This document shows positions 1-5,425 of a stretch of DNA of 7,559 nt, piece by piece. Under the pieces are notes generated by a model. The model was given only the letters and a program-made list of their open reading frames with translations, was not told the origin of the DNA and made no database searches. Position 1 is the stretch's first letter, and each line of letters begins with the position of its first letter. The stretch is taken from NCBI GenBank assembly GCA_030148625.1, contig JASBTC010000282.1, forward strand, positions 1 to 7,559. The letters run 5' to 3'. Source of the stretch: Sphingobium sp. (GTDB lineage Bacteria > Pseudomonadota > Alphaproteobacteria > Sphingomonadales > Sphingomonadaceae). The position numbers and the translations under genes were made by a program.

Positions 1-775
1 CGAAGCGATCGCGCCGCTTGCGGCCGTGCGCCTGCTTGCCCCGCTGCCCCGGCCGGTCCGGCTGCGCGACTGCTGTCTGTTCCTCGAACATATGGAAGTG
101 GCACTCGACAAGCTCGGCCGCCGTGCGCTGGCCGAAGCGCCCGATCTCGAGACCGCGCTCGCCGAGGCCAAGGCGCAGGGCCGCTATGCGCTGGTCCCCG
201 CGTTCAAGGATCAGGTGATCTACTACAATGCCGATCATGTGAATGTGGTCGGCACCGGCGTCGATATCGTCTGGCCCGCTTATTCGGACTGGATGGATTT
301 CGAGCTCGAATGGGCATGCGTGATCGGCCGGCCGGGACGCGACATCGCGCGGGCCGAAGCCAGCGATCATATCTTCGGCTACACTATCTTCAACGACTGG
401 TCTGCGCGCGACGCGCAGCTATCCTTCATGGCTGCCAATCTCGGCCCCGGCGAAGGCAAGGATTTCGCCAACGGCATCGGCCCCTGCATCGCGACGCCCG
501 ACGAGTTCGCCGATCCCTATGCGCTGGAGATGACCGCGCACGTCAATGGCGAGCGATGGTCGCGCGGCAGCACCGCCAGCATGCATCATCGTTTCGAGGA
601 TGCGATCGTCCAGTTCAGTCGCTCCCGCACGCTGTCGCCCGGCGAGATCCTCGGCTCGGGCACCGTGCTCGGCGGTTGCGGCTTCGAACTCGACCGGAGC
701 CTCGCCGAGGGTGATCTCGTCGAACTCCATATCGAGGGCATCGGCACCCTCGGCAACCGCGTCGTCAGGCGCTGA
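1..775 (+). CDS. Fumarylacetoacetate hydrolase (FAH) family protein, 5'-truncated
   Basis: The frame is open from base 2, so the gene starts before the window; the GTG at 26 is an internal valine codon, not a convincing start. About 257 residues of the catalytic domain are visible. Seen: the acidic metal-site strand DFELEWACVIG (bases 296-328), the FNDWSARD segment (391-414) that supplies the second acidic ligand, then GKDFANGIGPC with the family's conserved lysine (about 454-486), and the C-terminal glycine-rich GSGTVLGGCGFE (655-690). Family knowledge: these enzymes use Mg2+ or Mn2+ to hydrolyse, isomerise or decarboxylate acylpyruvate-type and 2-hydroxy-dienoate compounds, in the cytosol. 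The closely following cupin and acyl-CoA ligase suggest a place late in an aromatic, lactone or keto-acid degradation route; the substrate cannot be read from the sequence. Family assignment is firm, the exact reaction is not. Confidence 0.93.
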   Translation, partial: EAIAPLAAVRLLAPLPRPVRLRDCCLFLEHMEVALDKLGRRALAEAPDLETALAEAKAQGRYALVPAFKDQVIYYNADHVNVVGTGVDIVWPAYSDWMDFELEWACVIGRPGRDIARAEASDHIFGYTIFNDWSARDAQLSFMAANLGPGEGKDFANGIGPCIATPDEFADPYALEMTAHVNGERWSRGSTASMHHRFEDAIVQFSRSRTLSPGEILGSGTVLGGCGFELDRSLAEGDLVELHIEGIGTLGNRVVRR

Positions 776-784
776 ATTCACGAA

Positions 785-790
785 AGGAAA
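785..790 (+). promoter_or_regulatory. Ribosome binding site of the cupin gene
   Basis: AGGAAA lies about 5 to 7 nt before the ATG at 796, in the 20-nt gap after the FAH-family stop codon. It is the clearest Shine-Dalgarno sequence in the window and fixes the start of the cupin gene. Confidence 0.7.
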
Positions 791-795
791 GCGCC

Positions 796-1323
796 ATGTT
801 CGAAGTCCGCCGCATCGTCACCGGAATCGCGCCCGATGGCCGGTCCAACATCACCTTCGACGGCAAGGCCACCAATATCCTGCCGATCGGCGGATGGGAC
901 GGCGCCTATATCAGCGAATTATGGGTGACCGAGGAAATGCCCGTCGACAATAGCGGCGATACCGATCGCGGTGCGCGCCCGATCCGCCATGACCCGACGC
1001 CGGGCGGCACGATCTTCCGGACCGTCGAGATCCCGCCCGAACGCGGCGCGGCTATCGACGTCGATGCGGCCTTTTCCTCGATGGGCAGCCACAATCGGCC
1101 GTCACAGGCCGATACGGAACAACATGCCAGCATGCATTTCACCAATTCGGTCGACTATCTGATCGTGATCTCCGGCGAGATGACGATGCTGATGGAGGAT
1201 GGCGAGACGGTACTGCGCCAGGGCGACTGCATCGTCCAGCGCGGGACCAAACATGCCTGGGTCAATCGCGGCACCGTGCCCTGCGTGATCGCCGCGGTGC
1301 TGGTCGACGCCACGCCCGTCTGA
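796..1323 (+). CDS. Cupin domain-containing protein (small single-domain type)
   Basis: This is a 175-residue protein with one C-terminal cupin beta-barrel. The key segment is MHFTNSVDYLIVISGEM (residues 113-129), followed by GD at 143-144 and QRGTKHAWVNR at 148-158, giving H114, D120 and H153 as candidate metal-site residues. This MHxTxSxDY...QRGxxHAW arrangement is typical of a small cupin subfamily of unknown or loosely known role; the classical HxHx(3-4)E motif is altered. Residues 1-90 look like an extra N-terminal beta-rich lid (GGWDGAYISELWVTEE). The start is supported by the AGGAAA ribosome binding site. No signal peptide is seen, so it is probably cytosolic. It lies 20 nt after the FAH-family gene and 7 nt before the acyl-CoA ligase, so it is probably part of the same pathway, perhaps as an isomerase, decarboxylase or dioxygenase-like enzyme. 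That role is inference only. Confidence 0.88.
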   Translation: MFEVRRIVTGIAPDGRSNITFDGKATNILPIGGWDGAYISELWVTEEMPVDNSGDTDRGARPIRHDPTPGGTIFRTVEIPPERGAAIDVDAAFSSMGSHNRPSQADTEQHASMHFTNSVDYLIVISGEMTMLMEDGETVLRQGDCIVQRGTKHAWVNRGTVPCVIAAVLVDATPV

Positions 1324-1330
1324 TCCCGTC

Positions 1331-3181
1331 ATGGAGCGCTTCGCCGATGCCGAGGACGTATGCCGCGTCGAAGCGGTGCCGGTGGGCGAACGTATCCCGT
1401 TCACGACCATCGATGCGATGCTGAAGGCCGGCGCCGCGCGCGATCCCGACGGCGCGGCGCTGATTTGGCTGCCCAATGGCCGCGCGAACGACGCAGCGGA
1501 GACGATCAGCTTCGCCGGGCTGCTCGACCGGGTGATGCGCATGGCCAATCTGCTTCACGCGCATGGCGTCCGCGACGGGGCGGCGGTCTCGATCATGTTG
1601 CCCAATCTGCCCGACACGCATGTCGCGCTATGGGGCGGGTCGCTGGCGGGGGTGGCCAATCCGATGAACCCGTTGCTCGCGCCCGAGCAGATCGCCGGGA
1701 TCATGGCGGCGGCGGGCAGCCGCGTGCTGATCACCGGCGGGCCGAGCATGGCCTATGACGTCCATGCCAAGGCGCAGGCGGTGCGTGCGCTGCTGCCCGA
1801 TCTCGACACCGTGATCACGCTCGGCGCCGATCATGATGCGGCGATCGCGGCGCAACCCAGCAACATGCTGGTGAGCGGCCGTGCGATCCGGGGCGAAGAC
1901 CCGTCGGTCTACTTCCATACCGGCGGCACCACCGGCACGCCGAAACTGGCGCAGCAGACGCATTGGAACCAGGTCTTCATGGCGTGGACCACCAGTTTCG
2001 TGCTCGGCCTGACGCCCGAGGACCGCATCCTGACCGGCCTGCCGCTGTTCCACGCCAATGCCGCCGTCGCCACCGGGCTCGGCGGCATCTTCGCGGGCGC
2101 GGCTTCGATCCTCGCCGGCCAGCAGGGCTATCGCGACAAGGGCATGATCGCCGATTTCTGGGCCATCGCGGCACGCCACCGCGCCACTCTCTTCAGTTGC
2201 GTGCCGACGATCCTGGCGAGCCTGCTCGACGGCCTGCCCGACGGGCTCGACACCGGCGCGCTGCGTTTCGGCATGTGCGGCGCGGCGCCGATGCCCGTCA
2301 GCCTGTTCCGCGCCTTCGAGCAAAGAACGGAAATCCGCATCCTCGAACTTTACGGCATGACCGAAGGCGCCGCGCTCAGCACTGCCAATCCGCGCGACGG
2401 CGAGCGGCGGATCGGTTCGATCGGGCTCAGACTGCCCTATCAGGGATGCCGCACCGCAATCCTCGACGATGCGGGTGGCTTCGTCCGCGATTGCGCGCCG
2501 GGTGAAACCGGGGCGCTGCTGCTCAGCGGCCCCAATCTCTTCCCCGGCTATCGCCAGCCCGATTTCAACGCGACCGGCTGGCCGCTGCCCGGCTGGTTCG
2601 ACAGCGGCGACCTCGCGCGTCAGGATGAACAAGGCTATGTCTGGCTGGCCGGACGCGCCAAGGATCTGATCATCCGGGGCGGCCATAATATCGACCCCGC
2701 CGCGATCGAGGAAGCGCTCCACCGCCACCCCGATGTCGAGCTCGCCGCCGCGGTCGGCATGCCCTGCGCCTATGCCGGCGAAGTGCCGATCGCCTATGTC
2801 GCGCTTAAACCCGGTGCCTCGGTGACGGCGGAAACATTGCGCGACTTCGCCCGCGATATGGTGCACGAACGCCCCGCCGCGCCGGTCGACGTGATCGTCG
2901 TCGAGGCCATCCCGGTGACCGCGGTCGGCAAGATCTTCAAACCCGCATTGCGCACCGATGCCGCAACACGCGCGCTGAGCACCGCCGCCGCCGATTTCGG
3001 CGCCGACATCGGCATCTCTGTCCGCACCGACGCCGCGCACGGCCTGATCGCGGAGATCCGCTGCCCGGCCGGCTTCGATCGCCGCGCCGAACTGGCGCAG
3101 CATCTCGGGCGCTTCGCGATCGCCCTGTCGATGATCGATGCCGCGCCCGATCAGGCGGCAAGCGGCGGCGAACGGCAATGA
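1331..3181 (+). CDS. AMP-dependent acyl-CoA synthetase/ligase (ANL superfamily)
   Basis: This 616-residue enzyme would activate a carboxylic acid as an acyl-adenylate and transfer it to CoA. Visible motifs in order: phosphate loop HTGGTTGTPK (196-205), the A4-like GLPLFHANA (236-244), GMCGAAPMP (314-322), the A5 motif ELYGMTEG (339-346), WFDSGDLA with the ribose-binding aspartate D427 (422-429), hinge region GRAKDLIIRGGHNI (441-454), and the A10 motif TAVGKIFKPAL with the likely catalytic K534. All core residues are intact. After A10 there are about 75 further residues (542-616), longer than the usual tail of these enzymes. The start is ATG 7 nt after the cupin stop codon with no good Shine-Dalgarno sequence, which suggests translational coupling. 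The 3' end overlaps the next gene by ATGA. Neighbours suggest the substrate is an aromatic, alicyclic or keto acid; it could equally be a medium-chain or fatty acid. Confidence 0.94.
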   Translation: MERFADAEDVCRVEAVPVGERIPFTTIDAMLKAGAARDPDGAALIWLPNGRANDAAETISFAGLLDRVMRMANLLHAHGVRDGAAVSIMLPNLPDTHVALWGGSLAGVANPMNPLLAPEQIAGIMAAAGSRVLITGGPSMAYDVHAKAQAVRALLPDLDTVITLGADHDAAIAAQPSNMLVSGRAIRGEDPSVYFHTGGTTGTPKLAQQTHWNQVFMAWTTSFVLGLTPEDRILTGLPLFHANAAVATGLGGIFAGAASILAGQQGYRDKGMIADFWAIAARHRATLFSCVPTILASLLDGLPDGLDTGALRFGMCGAAPMPVSLFRAFEQRTEIRILELYGMTEGAALSTANPRDGERRIGSIGLRLPYQGCRTAILDDAGGFVRDCAPGETGALLLSGPNLFPGYRQPDFNATGWPLPGWFDSGDLARQDEQGYVWLAGRAKDLIIRGGHNIDPAAIEEALHRHPDVELAAAVGMPCAYAGEVPIAYVALKPGASVTAETLRDFARDMVHERPAAPVDVIVVEAIPVTAVGKIFKPALRTDAATRALSTAAADFGADIGISVRTDAAHGLIAEIRCPAGFDRRAELAQHLGRFAIALSMIDAAPDQAASGGERQ

Positions 3182-4155
3182 CCGCGACGACCATGCTTGC
3201 GGCTTTGCTCCTTGCCGGAAGCGCGCCCGTGCCCGACAGATGCCCGGGGGCGGACGCCGCGCGCTGGATCACGCTCGGCACCGCCGGCGGCCCCATTCCC
3301 AGGCGCGAACGCGCGCAGCCCGCCAATGCGCTGGTGGTGAATGGCGCCGTCTATCTGTTCGATACCGGCGACGGCGTCGTCCGCCAGATGACCGCCGCCG
3401 GGATCACGCCGGGCACGATCCGCGCGGTTTTCCTCACCCATCATCATGTCGACCACAATGCCGGGCTCGGCCCGCTCCTCGCGACACGCTGGGTTCTGCA
3501 AAACCACAAGCCGCTGCCGATCTGGGGACCGCGCGGTACGCGGCAGATGGTGCGCAACCTGATCGCCGCCAATCGCGCCACCGAGCGGGCACCGATCACC
3601 GCGGGCGGAGAAGGCCCATCCATGGTCGCCGGCGTCGCTGTCAACGACATCGCGTCCGACGCGCCCGGCCCGGTCACTATATATCGCGACGCCAACATCA
3701 CCGTCACCGCCGTCGCCAATACCCATTATCACTTCGCGCCGGGCAGCCGCGCCGCCCGCTTCGCGCGCTCCTATGCCTATCGGATCGAAGCCGCCGGGCG
3801 GACGATCGCCCTGACCGGCGACACCGGCCCTTCGGGCGCCGTCGAAGCGCTTGCCGATGGCGCAGATCTGCTCGTTTCGGAGGTGATCGATATCGCCGGC
3901 GTCCGCCGGGTCATGGAGGCATTGCCCAGCATCGAACCGGTTTTGCTCGACGGGCTGATGACGCATATGCGGCTCGATCATCTCACCACCACCGACGTCG
4001 CGCAGCTCGCGGCGCGCGCGCATGTCCGCTGCGTCGTGCTCACCCATCTGGCGCCGGGTCTGGATGGCGAGGATGCGGAGACGGTCTATGGCGCGCCGAT
4101 CCGCTCCCTGTTGCCGATTCCGGTCCGCGTCGCAAAGGACCTGCAGGTCCACTGA
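3178..4155 (+). CDS. MBL-fold metallo-hydrolase (RNase Z/arylsulfatase-like), probably exported
   Basis: This 325-residue metallo-beta-lactamase-fold hydrolase has a complete two-metal site. Seen: LTHHHVDHNAG with HxHxDH at 88-93, H183 in NTHYHF, the bridging D215 in LTGDTGPSG, and the late LTHLAPG histidine H290. The segment HLTTTDVAQLAARA (268-281) matches the RNase Z-like branch, which also includes secreted arylsulfatases and lactone or ester hydrolases. The N-terminus has a hydrophobic stretch (residues 6-15) and an AGSAPVPD segment like a signal-peptide cleavage site, though there is no positive charge before it, so export is likely rather than certain. The start ATG overlaps the ligase stop codon (ATGA, 3178-3181), indicating translational coupling in the operon. 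A tRNA-processing role is unlikely given the export signal and context. A periplasmic hydrolase releasing the acid that the ligase then activates is a plausible inference. Confidence 0.9.
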   Translation: MTATTMLAALLLAGSAPVPDRCPGADAARWITLGTAGGPIPRRERAQPANALVVNGAVYLFDTGDGVVRQMTAAGITPGTIRAVFLTHHHVDHNAGLGPLLATRWVLQNHKPLPIWGPRGTRQMVRNLIAANRATERAPITAGGEGPSMVAGVAVNDIASDAPGPVTIYRDANITVTAVANTHYHFAPGSRAARFARSYAYRIEAAGRTIALTGDTGPSGAVEALADGADLLVSEVIDIAGVRRVMEALPSIEPVLLDGLMTHMRLDHLTTTDVAQLAARAHVRCVVLTHLAPGLDGEDAETVYGAPIRSLLPIPVRVAKDLQVH

Positions 4156-4183
4156 CCGGGAATGCCGACGACCTTGCGCGTTT

Positions 4184-4201
4184 GGCGCTTTGTTAAGCGC
4201 C
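4184..4201 (+). terminator. Hairpin after the catabolic operon (weak terminator candidate)
   Basis: GGCGCTT (4184-4190), a TGTT loop and AAGCGCC (4195-4201) form a perfect 7-bp stem with a 4-nt loop, 29 nt after the stop codon of the MBL-fold gene. No run of T follows, so it is not a classical intrinsic terminator; it may slow decay of the operon transcript or partly terminate it. It ends one base before the ATG at 4203, which makes that ATG a poor start. Confidence 0.45.
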
Positions 4202-4220
4202 GATGTGGCAGAATGCCGGC

Positions 4221-4739
4221 ATGACGAGGATCATTGTCCCCGCATTGCTGCTGGCGCTCGCGATGATCGTGCTGATGCCGCGCGGGCCGACGCCTGCATC
4301 GCGGCCCGTCAATGTCCGGGTGGCGACCGCCGCGCCCGCGCCGATCGCGACGGCGCCCGATGCCGGCAACGGCTTTGCCGGCGCAACGCTTTCACGGTCA
4401 GCAGACGGCCATTTCTACGCCGACGCACAGGTGAACGGCGCGACCTTGCGTTTCCTGGTCGACAGCGGCGCAAGCGCGGTAGTGCTGACTCGCGCCGATG
4501 CCCAGCGTGCCGGGATCATGGCATCGACCGGTGAATTCACCGCAGAAGCGCAGGGCGCCAATGGAGTGGTGAAGCTCAAGCCGGTCATGATCGCACGCAT
4601 CGCGATCGGGCCGGTGGCCGCCGAAGGCGTCACAGGCGCCGTTGCCGAGACCGGGCCGCCAATATCGTTGCTCGGGCAAAGCTTTCTTTCTCGCGTCTCG
4701 CACGTCGAGATCGAAAAGGATGCGATGCGGCTGCGCTGA
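4221..4739 (+). CDS. Membrane-anchored retropepsin-like aspartic protease (clan AA family)
   Basis: From ATG 4221 the product has 172 residues. It has an N-terminal hydrophobic segment (residues 4-19, most likely a single membrane anchor or uncleaved signal), a low-complexity Ala/Pro linker (to about 50), then a retropepsin-like domain. Its catalytic motif is FLVDSGASAVVLT, with D81 in DSG. The later ISLLGQSFLSRV (148-159) matches the family's conserved LLGxSFL segment. Such proteins act as dimers, each giving one aspartate; physiological substrates are generally unknown. An in-frame ATG at 4203 would add six residues, but it lies one base after a hairpin and has no ribosome binding site, whereas a weak GGCAG precedes 4221 by about 10 nt. 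The gene follows the MBL-fold gene by 65 nt and converges on the secretion cluster. The active domain probably faces the periplasm. Confidence 0.85.
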   Translation: MTRIIVPALLLALAMIVLMPRGPTPASRPVNVRVATAAPAPIATAPDAGNGFAGATLSRSADGHFYADAQVNGATLRFLVDSGASAVVLTRADAQRAGIMASTGEFTAEAQGANGVVKLKPVMIARIAIGPVAAEGVTGAVAETGPPISLLGQSFLSRVSHVEIEKDAMRLR

Positions 4740-4764
4740 CGAGGAACGGCAGCTTCGCCTATTA

Positions 4765-5265
4765 TCAGTGCCGCGTCACGCCGCTGGCGGGAGCGGAATT
4801 GCCCTCGATCATCCATTCCGGCCAGACATCGAGCGGCCAGCCGCCAGTCTCGAACTGGCGCTGCAGCATGCTCAGCCATTGGCGGACGAGTGTCCGATCC
4901 AGCAAGATGCTCGGCTGAAAATCGAGATCGGATTCGAAGAACAATCCGACATGCTCGGCGGAAAGCTTGAGCGTGATATTGGCGACCAGATGGATAGGCG
5001 CATCGGGGTCAGCCGCGACCGGCCGCGACGGCTTGATGCCGGAAACCGCCTGCGCCTGTTCCTGCGCGAGCATCGCGTCGCGAACGGTGGAAAGCGGAAT
5101 GCCCTCCGTCTTTTCCATATGATTGGCGAGCGCCCGGACCAGCGAGCGTGCCAGCCTTTGCGTCAGCCACATCCGCACGCTGCGGGCATTGTCGAGCAGC
5201 GCCGCGAAATGGATACGATCCTCCGCCGGCACATAGGACAGGGTGATGCTCGTGATCTTCGCCAT
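4765..5265 (-). CDS. Uncharacterised protein downstream of type I secretion genes
   Basis: This 166-residue protein is not one I can assign to a named family. It starts MAKITSITLSYVPAEDRIHF, which looks like a beta strand or hairpin region. A positively charged amphipathic helix follows (SVRMWLTQRLARSLVRALANHM, about 29-50), then a variable linker rich in Ala and Pro (about 65-90). A second beta-like part, IHLVANITLKLS...VGLFFESD (91-113), leads to a Trp-rich tail ending GGWPLDVWPEWMIEG (141-155). No signal peptide, membrane segment, cysteine cluster or known catalytic motif is visible, so it is probably cytosolic. It lies 160 nt downstream of the HlyD-family gene on the same strand, after two hairpins, and could be co-transcribed by read-through or have its own promoter. 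An ATG at 5352 would add 29 residues but lies inside a hairpin and the added sequence looks non-coding. The Shine-Dalgarno sequence before 5265 is weak. The cluster suggests an accessory or regulatory role in secretion or biofilm formation; that is inference. Confidence 0.75.
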   Translation of the reverse strand: MAKITSITLSYVPAEDRIHFAALLDNARSVRMWLTQRLARSLVRALANHMEKTEGIPLSTVRDAMLAQEQAQAVSGIKPSRPVAADPDAPIHLVANITLKLSAEHVGLFFESDLDFQPSILLDRTLVRQWLSMLQRQFETGGWPLDVWPEWMIEGNSAPASGVTRH

Positions 5266-5330
5266 GACCGCCGCACGATAGGGATTATCCGGGGCGCCGC
5301 AACCGTGCCGCCACCCCGGAGTTTCATTTG

Positions 5331-5361
5331 CGATCCCGAAGATGCTGCGCATCCGGGATCG
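5331..5361 (-). repeat. Long imperfect hairpin in the spacer after the HlyD-family gene
   Basis: CGATCCCG (5331-5338) pairs fully with CGGGATCG (5354-5361). Inside, GATGC (5341-5345) pairs with GCATC (5349-5353) around a TGC loop, with a two-base bulge (AA, 5339-5340). The result is 13 bp of stem. It lies 65 nt upstream of the ATG at 5265 in the direction of transcription. It may be an mRNA structure in the leader of the downstream gene, or a protein-binding site. Confidence 0.5.
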
Positions 5362-5387
5362 GTTCGCTCAAGCGCCGCGCAGGCTTT

Positions 5388-5424
5388 ACCAAGTCTCGAT
5401 GAGCCACGCTCATCGAGACTTGGT
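5388..5424 (-). terminator. Perfect 16-bp hairpin directly after the HlyD-family stop codon
   Basis: ACCAAGTCTCGATGAG (5388-5403), a 5-nt loop and CTCATCGAGACTTGGT (5409-5424) form a perfect 16-bp stem that begins one base after the stop codon of the adaptor gene (5426-5428). Its length and position suggest a transcription terminator or an mRNA 3'-end stabiliser for the secretion operon. The U-run of a classical intrinsic terminator is missing (AAAGCC follows on the - strand), so termination may be weak, Rho-assisted, or allow read-through into the next gene. Confidence 0.55.
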
Positions 5425-5425
5425 T

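Noticed and set aside
26..28. GTG as a start for the FAH-family gene
   Set aside because: The frame is open to the window edge, and the protein from GTG would lack the N-terminal part expected for the family.
1628..3178. 516-codon open frame on the - strand, opposite the acyl-CoA ligase
   Set aside because: It lies fully antisense to a gene with all ligase motifs. Its translation is rich in Arg, Gly and Asp with no recognisable domain, a common artefact in GC-rich DNA.
3138..4196. Long open frame on the + strand, out of frame with the MBL-fold gene, and an equally long antisense frame (3151-4152)
   Set aside because: Both products are Arg-rich and low in complexity without motifs, while the frame at 3178-4155 has a complete metal site.
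4740..4764. Bidirectional terminator in the 25-nt convergent gap
   Set aside because: No stem of useful length and no T-run could be found in the gap on either strand.
5266..5300. Possible promoter for the unknown gene (TTGCGG, 16 nt, TATCGT on the - strand)
   Set aside because: The match to consensus is poor and the start point would fall at the start codon; such matches are common by chance.
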